Source of the DNA: Desulfobacterales bacterium
Lineage (GTDB): Bacteria > Desulfobacterota > Desulfobacteria > Desulfobacterales > C00003060
Length of the DNA stretch: 5,944 bases
Assembly: GCA_030668505.1 (NCBI GenBank)
Contig: DAOUTV010000127.1
Coordinates: 1 to 5,944 of the forward strand
Direction: 5' to 3'
The translations under genes were made by a program, and so were the position numbers. Positions 1 through 5,802 of the stretch are shown piece after piece. The notes beneath the pieces are model-generated. The model was not told where the DNA came from. It did not search any database and worked only from the letters and a program-made list of their open reading frames with translations. The stretch's first letter is position 1. Each line of letters opens with the position of its first letter.

Positions 1-126
1 ATGAACAACGCACGGGTCGAATTTCTCGAAGGCATCAAGTCCCTCATAGATGAACGGATAGAGGCAATAAAGAAAGGCCCCGGGACCAGAAAGTCCAGGC
101 TGACCAAGATCAAGGTCGAAGATTAG
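1..126 (+). CDS. Small charged hypothetical protein (41 aa)
   Basis: An open frame runs from an ATG at the first base of the window to a TAG at 124-126. The product is short and highly charged. It starts MNNARVEFLEGIKSLIDERI, which should form an amphipathic helix, and ends in a Lys/Arg-rich tail (about residues 24-41) finishing TKIKVED. It has no signal peptide, membrane segment or cysteine. I recall short hypothetical proteins of deltaproteobacteria with the same pattern (VEFLEAIKSLIDERI-like start, basic tail ending KIKVE), but I cannot verify this and assign no function. Because the window begins exactly at the ATG, neither the upstream ribosome binding site nor an in-frame upstream extension can be seen. 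It could be the C-terminus of a longer protein. The next gene is 629 bases away, so it is probably not co-transcribed with the kinase. Confidence 0.6.
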   Translation: MNNARVEFLEGIKSLIDERIEAIKKGPGTRKSRLTKIKVED

Positions 127-755
127 CAACCTTGTATGCCATTCAATACCAATCAATATACTCATAGTCCGGGGTGAATGATTTTGGATATGTCCTCATT
201 TAAACTCCTCACTTTCCGTGAAAGTCACTTGCCGCCGATCTTGTGACCTTATGTTTGGGGCCTTTTTTAACGTCCGCCTGGATATCAATTAACACTGATA
301 ACACTGAGGCCTACTGGCAACGCGCTGTTTTCAGGCCACAATCTTTGATGAGCAGCCTGCAGATCTGCTCCATTTGCCAAGTTGAGGGTGGTTCGATACG
401 GCCAATGCTGTCCTGCAATAGAGAGGGAGGACCTACATATCGGGATCTATGGTGTGGTCTCGGCAAGGTTCTATCCGGAACCTGGCATATAATACAACAA
501 GTTGAAATGTCAGTAAAATCTAAGAAATATTTTGGCAAAGCAAAAATGGATTTGTACAACAGTCTTTCAGCATTTGAAATAGGGTTAAGTTTATGATAAA
601 AAGACAAAACGCTGGAAATAGTAAGGTCACACCTCAATAGAGTGTTGCCCAAAAACTCCGCGCACCACTTGCACTAAAAAAGCTGTCAGACATTTGATAA
701 ACCAAAAATGCTGTTCTGAAAGACTACAGCATAGTCCAGGGAAAGTAGTTCGACC
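127..755. other. Intergenic region with scattered palindromes, no convincing gene
   Basis: These 629 bases hold no protein I believe in. Open frames on both strands over about 243-652 overlap each other and show no recognisable domain, ribosome binding site or sensible composition. Visible small structures are a hairpin ACTTTC/GAAAGT (211-216, 220-225), a tandem AACACTGA pair (291-298, 300-307), GAGCAG/CTGCTC (350-355, 365-370) enclosing most of a perfect 10-bp palindrome GCAGATCTGC (359-368), and AGGTTC/GAACCT (466-471, 478-483). A TATAAT box at 488-493 follows the last hairpin but has no good -35 partner. The promoter of the downstream kinase operon should lie somewhere here, but I cannot place it. 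I saw no sigma-54 GG-N10-GC match close to the kinase start. Confidence 0.6.
463..486. repeat. Short hairpin just upstream of a TATAAT box
   Basis: AGGTTC (466-471) and GAACCT (478-483) are perfect inverted repeats around the 6-base loop TATCCG. The stem extends by GC/GC (463-464 with 485-486) across an A-G mismatch. It ends two bases before TATAAT (488-493). It might be an operator or simply a chance palindrome. It lacks a T-tract, so it is not a terminator. Confidence 0.3.
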
Positions 756-2210
756 GTGCAACTCACTATTTTCAAAAGGCTAACCCTCGGGTACTTGGCA
801 ATTATGCTCCTAATCATCTTCCTGGGGGTATATGTAACTATAAAGTTGAATCAATTGAATAGAATTGCCCGGGATGTCATATCCGTTGATAGCGCTGCCA
901 TAAGACTCGCGGAAAATCTCTCAGAGGCCTTTCTTTCGCAAGAGGCATTCTCAAAAAAATATCTTATTTCAAGAGACCAGGACTTTTACCAAAAGTTTTG
1001 GGAAATACAGGAATATTTCTCAAGAGACTTGGAAAGACTTGGGAGTCTTGTGGATACCTCAGAGAAAAAAAAATCGTTTGCCCACGCAAAAAAGATGTAT
1101 GGCCACTATCTTTCTTTACTTCAAGAGGAATTTACTTTTGTGACAAATGGTCAGGAATACCCATACGAAGAATTTCAGGAAAAAAAGGGAAATATCGTTG
1201 ATGAGATTAACAGGAAACTAAGAAAAATTATTCTAATTGGGAGGTTGGACAGGGATCACAAATTGCAGGTTTCGAGCCAGATAAGTTCCCGTGTATTAAG
1301 AATTACAACAGTTACCGCAGCAATCGTTGTCGTTATGGGAATCCTCATATCTTTTTTTAACACCAGAAGTATAAATAATCCTATTCGCGTTTTGCGAGAG
1401 AAAACAAGAGAAATATCTAAAGGTAAATTTGAAGAGGTGCCTAATGTTTCTGCACCTCCGGAAATCAAAGAATTATTCAATGCCTTCAACTTGATGTGTG
1501 AACGGCTAAAAGAAATAGACGAGATGAAGGCGGATTTTATAAGTCATGTATCCCATGAACTCCGTACTCCCTTAACCTCTATAAAAGGAGCCTCTACCAT
1601 GCTACTGGAAGGCGTCTTTGTGAATATGCCGGCAAAACAGAATAAACTTTTAAAGATAATAGAAGAAGAGTGTGAAAGATTAATAGAATCGGTTAGTAGG
1701 ATCCTGGATCTTTCATGTATGGAAGCTAGAATGATGGAGTATAACCTTAGAGAAGTTCAGCTTATTATAGTAATACAGGAGACTGTCGCAAGGTTTGCGC
1801 CTATTGCCCTCAGAAACAAGATTAACCTTGAGTTAAAGCTTCCTCCTGATCTGTCTCCGGTAAAAATAGACGAGGACAGAATTCGCCAGGTCATAGAAAA
1901 TTTGTTGGGCAATGCCCTAAAATTTACTTCCGAAGAAGGCAAAGTCGTTGTTTCTGCAACGCCTAAGAAAAATGGAACAGCATATCTTGAGGTCTCTGTT
2001 TCAGATACCGGCTGTGGAATTCCCAAGGGGGACTTGAAGAAAATATTTGACAAATTCAAAAGGACGGATTCGGGAAGGAAAACGGCCGTGGGAACCGGCT
2101 TGGGCCTTTCAATCGCAAAACATATCATCGCGGCACACGGAGGGGAAATATGGGCAGAGAGCGAACCAGGGAACGGAAGTACCTTCTTCTTTACCCTGCC
2201 TGTTGCATAG
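756..2210 (+). CDS. Membrane sensor histidine kinase, QseE/GlrK-like
   Basis: A 484-residue sensor kinase of the inner membrane that should autophosphorylate on histidine and pass the phosphate to a response regulator. The start is GTG, with AGGGAAAG (738-745) upstream. Order: first membrane helix about residues 10-29; a mostly helical periplasmic region about 30-180 with no recognisable PAS or Cache fold; second membrane helix about 181-201; HAMP about 202-255; HisKA with the H-box SHVSHELRTP, where His267 is the phosphoacceptor; HATPase with N-box Asn382/Asn386, G1 DTGCGIP (417-423), F-box FDKF (431-434) and G2 GTGLGLSIAK (446-455). All catalytic boxes are intact. The length is close to E. 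coli GlrK/QseE, and the following lipoprotein and sigma-54 regulator genes match the qseE-qseG-qseF order. That match is the reason for the subfamily call; the kinase sequence alone would not settle it. The signal is unknown. Confidence 0.93.
   Translation: MQLTIFKRLTLGYLAIMLLIIFLGVYVTIKLNQLNRIARDVISVDSAAIRLAENLSEAFLSQEAFSKKYLISRDQDFYQKFWEIQEYFSRDLERLGSLVDTSEKKKSFAHAKKMYGHYLSLLQEEFTFVTNGQEYPYEEFQEKKGNIVDEINRKLRKIILIGRLDRDHKLQVSSQISSRVLRITTVTAAIVVVMGILISFFNTRSINNPIRVLREKTREISKGKFEEVPNVSAPPEIKELFNAFNLMCERLKEIDEMKADFISHVSHELRTPLTSIKGASTMLLEGVFVNMPAKQNKLLKIIEEECERLIESVSRILDLSCMEARMMEYNLREVQLIIVIQETVARFAPIALRNKINLELKLPPDLSPVKIDEDRIRQVIENLLGNALKFTSEEGKVVVSATPKKNGTAYLEVSVSDTGCGIPKGDLKKIFDKFKRTDSGRKTAVGTGLGLSIAKHIIAAHGGEIWAESEPGNGSTFFFTLPVA
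2139..2145 (+). promoter_or_regulatory. Ribosome binding site inside the kinase gene
   Basis: GGAGGGG lies four bases before the ATG at 2150, within the last codons of the kinase. It is the strongest Shine-Dalgarno match in the cluster. It fixes the lipoprotein start despite the 61-base overlap with the kinase. Confidence 0.75.
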
Positions 2211-2728
2211 CCCTGCTCCTTGGGATTTGGGGGTGTGCTCATTTTCCAGAAAAATGGAAAGGTGAAGTACGCCTTGCAAGGGCTTGGACCCATTTTTCCA
2301 AAGGAAAATATGGAGCGTCTCTGAGTGAAACAACGGAGGTGTTACGCATATATCCTCGAAGTCTTGGTGACCAAGCACTCTTCCAAATGGGATTAGTTTA
2401 CGCTCATCCCAAGAATCCAGACCAAGATTATCAGAGATCCCTGGAAAGCCTTCAAAGGGTGATTAAGGAATTTCCCCGAAGTAAGTTTAAGAGCCAGGCG
2501 GAGGTATGGGTCTGGTATATTCAAGAGATCATGGATAAAGAGAGGGAAATTGGCGAATTAATACAAGATGGTAGCCACTTAGGGAAGGCACTTGGGGAAG
2601 AGGAAGAAAAGGTTAGAAGCTTGGAAGACCAAACAGAAAGATTACAGGCCCAGGTGGAAAAGCTAAAGGACCAATTGTTGAGGCTAAAGGAAATCGATCT
2701 GGGGATCGAGAAAAAAAAGAGTCGGTAA
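2150..2728 (+). CDS. TPR-like, coiled-coil lipoprotein, QseG-like
   Basis: A 192-residue predicted envelope lipoprotein. A basic N-terminus (residues 2-10) leads into a hydrophobic stretch (11-28) ending GIWGC, so Cys29 is the likely lipidated residue. Trp at position -2 makes this a non-ideal lipobox. Residues 40-125 show helix-turn-helix repeats of TPR/BamD type, with paired elements such as ARAWTHFSKGKY, the ends EVLRIYPRS and RVIKEFPRS, and LFQMGLVY. Residues about 127-182 are a charged heptad coiled coil. The gene overlaps the kinase by 61 bases in another frame, implying translational coupling. E. coli QseG (YfhG) occupies the same position between kinase and regulator and is reported to interact with the kinase QseE. 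I infer a similar accessory or sensory role here. The protein is shorter than E. coli QseG, and the assignment rests on synteny and layout more than on sequence identity. Confidence 0.82.
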   Translation: MGRERTRERKYLLLYPACCIALLLGIWGCAHFPEKWKGEVRLARAWTHFSKGKYGASLSETTEVLRIYPRSLGDQALFQMGLVYAHPKNPDQDYQRSLESLQRVIKEFPRSKFKSQAEVWVWYIQEIMDKEREIGELIQDGSHLGKALGEEEEKVRSLEDQTERLQAQVEKLKDQLLRLKEIDLGIEKKKSR

Positions 2729-2832
2729 AAATAATTCAAGCGCTTCTTGATTGCTGCACCGCTACTTGTTGACCTCATAAGGCTGTTTCGGTTATTCTAT
2801 TTGTCCCGTCCACATGGAGTGTTGGCCAGCCT

Positions 2833-2850
2833 TGCCCGCCCTGCCCGCCC
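2833..2850. repeat. Tandem 9-mer repeat
   Basis: TGCCCGCCC occurs twice head to tail (2833-2841, 2842-2850) and is followed by a degenerate third unit beginning TGGCGC. It is a GC-rich patch in otherwise moderate-GC sequence and probably belongs to the same intergenic repeat cluster as the stem-loop at 2944-2988. Confidence 0.6.
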
Positions 2851-2943
2851 TGGCGCGACAGAAGTTGGACAATGTCCTAGGGGAAAAAACTCGGTCTGGG
2901 CCAGGGGTGCGACAACTTTAGAGTTGATGTCCGTCCACGTCAT

Positions 2944-2988
2944 CCCGGCCTGTCTTCGACCCTGAACTCAGACCGAAGAGGGCCAGGG
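2944..2988. repeat. REP-like palindromic stem-loop
   Basis: Nested inverted repeats: CCC (2944-2946) with GGG (2986-2988), GGCC (2947-2950) with GGCC (2981-2984), and TCTTCG (2953-2958) with CGAAGA (2974-2979). The 15-base loop itself contains CTGA-AC-TCAG (2962-2971). The element is flanked by GTCATCCCGG on the left (from 2939) and GAATGAC (3016-3022) on the right, a partial terminal inverted pair. This resembles dispersed REP/MITE-type sequences. Copy number elsewhere in the genome cannot be seen from here. It is not a good terminator, since no T-tract follows. Confidence 0.55.
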
Positions 2989-3071
2989 AGTATCGGGGCT
3001 AAGCTCCAAATTTATGAATGACGCTGTCGGTCTACCCGAATTCTGGACTATTATTTTTGTGAGGGAAGAAG

Positions 3072-4427
3072 ATGGATAGAATTTTAGTTCTAGACGATGA
3101 TCAAAACCTACTAAAGGTCATAATGATGAGGCTGGAGGCCAACGGTTATCAAGTTGCCACAGCTACTGAGGCGGAAACGGCGTTGAGGATAGCCAAAGAG
3201 GAAGGGGTCGATTTGGCCTTGGTGGATCTTAAACTTGCCGGGGAAAATGGTATTGAGGTGATGGAAGAACTACATCAAATAGATCACGAGATGCCCATTA
3301 TCATCCTCACCGCTTACGGAACGATTAAAAGTGCAGTAGAGTCCATGAAAAGAGGGGCGGACAGCTACTTAAGCAAACCTTTTGATTACCATGATCTATT
3401 AATGCAAATAAAGAACGGGTTAGAAAAGAGTCGGCTTTCAAAAGAAGTCCTGAGACTCAGGCATATGGTTGAGGGGAAATACGGTTTTGAAAATGTTATT
3501 GGAAAAAGCGAGAAAATGAAAAAGGTCCTGGCACGGGTGACACAAGCTGCTGAGAGTGAATCGAGTATCTACATAGAAGGAGAAAGCGGCACGGGCAAGG
3601 GATTGATTGCCAAGACCTTGCATTTTGCAAGCGCCAGCAAAGAAGGACCATTTGTTGCCATCAACTGTGCGACTATCCCTGAGAATTTATTAGAAAGCGA
3701 ACTCTTTGGTTATGAAAAAGGAGCATTTACCGGGGCTACTCGTAGAAAAAAAGGTTTTTTTCTCCAGGCCCACAAAGGCACCATTTTTCTGGATGAAATA
3801 TCGGAAATGCCTCTATTCATGCAGGCTAAGCTGCTTAAGGTATTGGAGGAAAAGGAGTTTTATCCCTTAGGAGGAGAAAAACCAGTAAAGGTGGATATAA
3901 GGTTAATAGCGGCTTCAAACAAAAACATGAAGGAAGAGGTAAAAAAGGAGCGCTTTAGAGAAGACCTCTTTTATCGAATCTACGTTATTCCTATAGAGCT
4001 TCCTCCCCTTAGGAATAGAAAAGAGGATATACCTCTGCTGGCTGAACACTGTTTAAAAAAAATCACGAAGGCCAACAATAAGGAGATAAAAGGGTTCTCA
4101 CGGGGTGTCTTACAAAAACTGATGCTCTACCCCTGGCCCGGCAACGTCAGGGAGTTGGAGAATACCATTGAATGTGCGGTTGCCATGGCAACACAGAATG
4201 TCATAACAGAAGATTTGATCCTTCCGACCCAAACAACCGACGTAGAACATTTAAAGCCTCTTGGAGAGGCTAAGAAGGTATTTGAACGAAATTACGCTAT
4301 TCAACTCATGGAACTCACGCGGGGCAATATTAGCCGGGCAGCAAAAATGGCAGGGAAATACCGAGCCGATTTTTATGGCCTTTTAAAAAAATATAATCTG
4401 AATCCACAAGATTTCAGGAAAAAGTGA
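3072..4427 (+). CDS. Sigma-54-dependent response regulator, QseF/GlrR-like
   Basis: A 451-residue NtrC-family activator. The receiver domain (1-120) has acidic pocket Asp8/Asp9, phosphoacceptor Asp52, Thr80 and Lys102. The AAA+ domain (about 140-370) has Walker A GESGTGKG (170-177), the sigma-54 contact loop GAFTGA (217-222), Walker B GTIFLDE (236-242), a sensor I segment near 280-285, arginine-finger region FREDLFYRI (295-303) and sensor II WPGNVRELEN (355-364). A Fis-type helix-turn-helix lies at about 417-445 (NISRAAKMAGKYRADFYGLL). All residues for phosphorylation, ATP hydrolysis and sigma-54 activation are present. The C-terminal helix-turn-helix and overall length recall E. coli GlrR/QseF. 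The start is an ATG preceded by GAGGGA (3061-3066). Its partner is most likely the kinase at 756-2210. A sigma-54 promoter about 570 bases beyond its stop is a candidate target. Confidence 0.95.
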   Translation: MDRILVLDDDQNLLKVIMMRLEANGYQVATATEAETALRIAKEEGVDLALVDLKLAGENGIEVMEELHQIDHEMPIIILTAYGTIKSAVESMKRGADSYLSKPFDYHDLLMQIKNGLEKSRLSKEVLRLRHMVEGKYGFENVIGKSEKMKKVLARVTQAAESESSIYIEGESGTGKGLIAKTLHFASASKEGPFVAINCATIPENLLESELFGYEKGAFTGATRRKKGFFLQAHKGTIFLDEISEMPLFMQAKLLKVLEEKEFYPLGGEKPVKVDIRLIAASNKNMKEEVKKERFREDLFYRIYVIPIELPPLRNRKEDIPLLAEHCLKKITKANNKEIKGFSRGVLQKLMLYPWPGNVRELENTIECAVAMATQNVITEDLILPTQTTDVEHLKPLGEAKKVFERNYAIQLMELTRGNISRAAKMAGKYRADFYGLLKKYNLNPQDFRKK

Positions 4428-4440
4428 AGGCTAAAACATC

Positions 4441-4458
4441 TGTAGGGAAACCCCTTCA
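4441..4458. promoter_or_regulatory. Imperfect copy 1 of the GTAGG-N6-CCTAC palindrome
   Basis: TGTAGGGAAACCCCTTCA has arms TGTAGG and CCTTCA with one mismatch to perfect symmetry and the same six-base spacer as copies 2 and 3. It begins 14 bases after the regulator stop codon. It may be a transcription-factor site; the binding protein is unknown. Confidence 0.45.
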
Positions 4459-4517
4459 CAAAAAATCGGGCAGGCTTGAAAAGATATAAATTCCGGTCTG
4501 TGGCTTGAACATCCATG

Positions 4518-4550
4518 ACCCAAAGGAATATACTGAGAATCTTGGGTTTT
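4518..4550 (+). terminator. Possible terminator of the regulator gene
   Basis: ACCCAA (4518-4523) can pair with TTGGGT (4542-4547), with one further G-C pair (4525 with 4541) after a bulged A. TTT follows the stem (4548-4550). The loop is long (15 bases) and the T-tract short, so this is a weak candidate placed about 90 bases after the stop. Confidence 0.3.
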
Positions 4551-4622
4551 GCGACACATCATCTTTGCCGTTTACCAGCCCCTTCATGTAAAACTTCCAA
4601 AACTTGATATCCTTTATGACGC

Positions 4623-4640
4623 CGTAGGAAATACCCTACG
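4623..4640. promoter_or_regulatory. Copy 2 of the palindrome (perfect arms)
   Basis: CGTAGGAAATACCCTACG has perfect 6-base inverted arms CGTAGG/CCTACG around six bases. It is preceded by GC, as is copy 3. It is centred about 395 bases upstream of the predicted sigma-54 start. This is the form expected of a dimeric activator or repressor site. Confidence 0.6.
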
Positions 4641-4701
4641 TACAGAAACATAAATATCAACAAGCGGATAGGCCCTCTTTTTGAATTTCCCTTGAGCTTG
4701 C

Positions 4702-4719
4702 CGTAGGACTTTCCCTACA
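4702..4719. promoter_or_regulatory. Copy 3 of the palindrome
   Basis: CGTAGGACTTTCCCTACA is centred 79 bases from copy 2 and shares with it the context GCCGTAGGA-N2-T-N-CCCTAC. It is centred about 315 bases upstream of the predicted sigma-54 start, a feasible distance for an enhancer. A related half site, CCCCTACA, lies at 4962-4969 close to the promoter. Confidence 0.6.
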
Positions 4720-4850
4720 TTGAAATTTCCCCCAAAATCCGAGTCTGCGCAAAAAAGCCTTTAAAATCAAAGCAATAAACAGCCAACCCCATTTGACCCT
4801 TGCTGAGTGACAAAAAAATTTTGCCCGCAGTCGTGCAAGTTGCCGCACCA

Positions 4851-4907
4851 GCGCACGCCTGCGCAAAAAGTTCCTATATCTGTATGCCTGAAACAGGCCA
4901 AAGCCTG
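4851..4907. repeat. Clustered small hairpins
   Basis: GCGCA/TGCGC (4851-4855, 4860-4864) forms a 5-bp hairpin. Then GCCTG (4886-4890), CAGGC (4894-4898) and GCCTG (4903-4907) form two mutually exclusive 5-bp hairpins sharing the middle arm. They lie between the palindromes and the sigma-54 promoter. Function is unknown. Confidence 0.4.
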
Positions 4908-4999
4908 GAATAGAGAGATCTGCTAATAGGGCCTTATCCATTTGAATTAACACGGAATCTTCCCCTACAACCCTAAGTCAAAGATCTTCCTGTCAGCCC

Positions 5000-5016
5000 T
5001 GGCACGTGTCTTGCTT
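5000..5016 (+). promoter_or_regulatory. Sigma-54 (RpoN) -24/-12 promoter
   Basis: TGGCACGTGTCTTGCTT matches the sigma-54 consensus TGGCACG-N4-TTGCW throughout. The GG (5001-5002) and GC (5013-5014) are separated by exactly ten bases. Transcription should start near 5026 and read into the FN3-protein gene at 5116. Sigma-54 promoters need an AAA+ activator, and one is encoded by the preceding gene (3072-4427). Confidence 0.88.
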
Positions 5017-5115
5017 ACCCCTCAAACGAAAATCAAGATATAGCAAGATATTGAGATGCCGCTAACCCGGCCACACTAGATATGGGTGCAGTTGTTCCTA
5101 CTATCCGTATAGTCG

Positions 5116-5736
5116 ATGCATAAAAAGTACATGAAATATCGCTTCCACTCTTTTTTGGCCCGCTGTTTTATATACTTTGTGCCTTTAATCCTTATCCTTC
5201 TTCTATCCGCCCAAAATCTCTTCTCGGCTGAGGTAACCCTAGCGTGGAATTCTAATAGCGACCCAAATCTTGACGGTTACAAAATTTTCTATCGTCAAGA
5301 AGGTGACACCTACAACTATGACCATCCCGACTGGGCAGGGAACCATACTGAGACAACCTGCACCATTTATGGACTCGATGACAATACTACTTACTATTTT
5401 GTGGCAAGGGCTCTCGATGTGGAAGGCAATGAGAGTGCTGATTCCGATGAAGTGTGCTATGAGACGCCGGAATCCGATATTCCCCATAGTGGGACGAGCG
5501 GTGGCAGTGGCGGGGGATGTTTTATTGCCACCGCAGCCTTTGGCTCATATGCTGAACCCCGCGTAAGGCTGTTGAGGGATTTGAGAGATCAGTGCCTGCT
5601 CACAAGCACGCCAGGCAGATGGTTTGTCCGGATGTATTACCGGTACAGTCCATTCTGGGCGGATCTCATCAACATTCACGCCTGGTGTAAGCCCATTGTC
5701 CGTTTGGCACTTATGCCCCTGGTAGGTATTAGCTAG
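5116..5736 (+). CDS. Secreted fibronectin type III protein with CFI-box C-terminal domain
   Basis: A 206-residue exported protein. A basic N-terminus and hydrophobic core (about 17-31) form a signal peptide with likely cleavage after FSA (residue 38). Residues 39-117 are one fibronectin type III domain, with strands such as VTLAWNSNSDPNLDGYKIFY and TYYFVARALDVEGNES. A Gly/Ser linker (126-134) leads to CFIATAAFGS (135-144) and a tail with RLLRDLRDQCLL, GRWFVRMYYRYSP and a hydrophobic end. This is the C-terminal module that I recall being named the CFI-box-CTERM domain, suspected to act in protein sorting; its function is not established. An in-frame TAG at 5110-5112 limits the start to ATG 5116 or ATG 5131, and neither has a good Shine-Dalgarno sequence. 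The gene follows a sigma-54 promoter and is probably transcribed alone. A surface or matrix role is inference. Confidence 0.9.
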   Translation: MHKKYMKYRFHSFLARCFIYFVPLILILLLSAQNLFSAEVTLAWNSNSDPNLDGYKIFYRQEGDTYNYDHPDWAGNHTETTCTIYGLDDNTTYYFVARALDVEGNESADSDEVCYETPESDIPHSGTSGGSGGGCFIATAAFGSYAEPRVRLLRDLRDQCLLTSTPGRWFVRMYYRYSPFWADLINIHAWCKPIVRLALMPLVGIS

Positions 5737-5771
5737 TGCCCATCCACGAATCGTAAAAACTCAATGGGCAC
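5736..5771 (+). terminator. Hairpin overlapping the stop codon
   Basis: GTGCCCAT (5736-5743) and ATGGGCAC (5764-5771) are perfect 8-bp inverted repeats around a 20-base loop. The first base of the stem is the last base of the TAG stop codon. No T-tract follows, so this may be a 3'-end stabilising or Rho-associated structure rather than a classical intrinsic terminator. Confidence 0.4.
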
Positions 5772-5802
5772 AAGCGTAAGTTTCCAATTCAGAAATGAGC
5801 AG

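Larger units (their letters stand above)
2729..3071. other. Repeat-rich gap inside the kinase-regulator cluster
   Basis: These 343 bases separate the lipoprotein and regulator genes, which elsewhere are usually close. The middle is visibly GC-richer than the flanking genes and holds tandem and inverted repeats (listed separately), plus CAACT/AGTTG (2913-2917, 2922-2926). A weak hairpin TCAAG/CTTGA (2736-2740, 2746-2750) sits just after the lipoprotein stop without a clear T-tract. An open frame at 2747-2965 looks spurious: it is low in complexity and rich in Pro, Arg and Ala. Whether transcription reads through is unclear. I see no strong promoter before 3072. Confidence 0.6.
4428..5115. other. 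Long intergenic regulatory region
   Basis: These 688 bases between the regulator and the FN3-protein gene hold three GTAGG/CCTAC-type palindromes, a half site, several hairpins and a sigma-54 promoter, each listed separately. TGCGCAAAAAAG (4746-4757) and TGCGCAAAAAG (4860-4870) are a direct repeat. A sequence with one mismatch to the IHF consensus WATCAANNNNTTR lies at 4765-4777, though such matches are common by chance. The leader between the predicted transcription start (about 5026) and the gene has CAAGATAT twice (5034-5041, 5044-5051). A 98-codon minus-strand open frame (4657-4953) is considered doubtful. Confidence 0.7.

Noticed and set aside
488..493. TATAAT as a sigma-70 -10 box for the kinase operon
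   Set aside because: No acceptable -35 hexamer lies 16-18 bases upstream, and it is more than 250 bases from the kinase start. It was not called as a promoter.
243..652. Overlapping open frames on both strands (243-596 plus, 311-652 minus)
   Set aside because: They overlap each other, show no domain, signal or convincing ribosome binding site, and their composition does not look like selected protein.
2047..2265. Alternate plus-strand frame across the kinase-lipoprotein overlap
   Set aside because: It conflicts with both the intact HATPase G2 box and the lipoprotein signal, and has no family features.
1757..2378. Minus-strand open frames of 178 and 89 codons opposite the kinase and lipoprotein genes
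   Set aside because: They are antisense shadows of well-supported genes and carry no recognisable motifs.
2833..2850. Start of a CRISPR array
   Set aside because: The units are 9 bases with no spacers, so this is a simple tandem repeat.
2747..2965. 72-codon plus-strand frame in the repeat-rich gap
   Set aside because: The Pro/Arg/Ala-rich sequence derives from the tandem GC-rich repeats, and there is no ribosome binding site.
4428..5000. Classical GlrR sites TGTC-N10-GACA upstream of the sigma-54 promoter
   Set aside because: None found by eye; the repeated palindrome is of a different type.
5239..5566. Alternate frames (plus and minus) within the FN3/CFI-box gene
   Set aside because: The frame at 5116-5736 gives a coherent signal peptide, FN3 domain and CFI-box, so the others are shadows.
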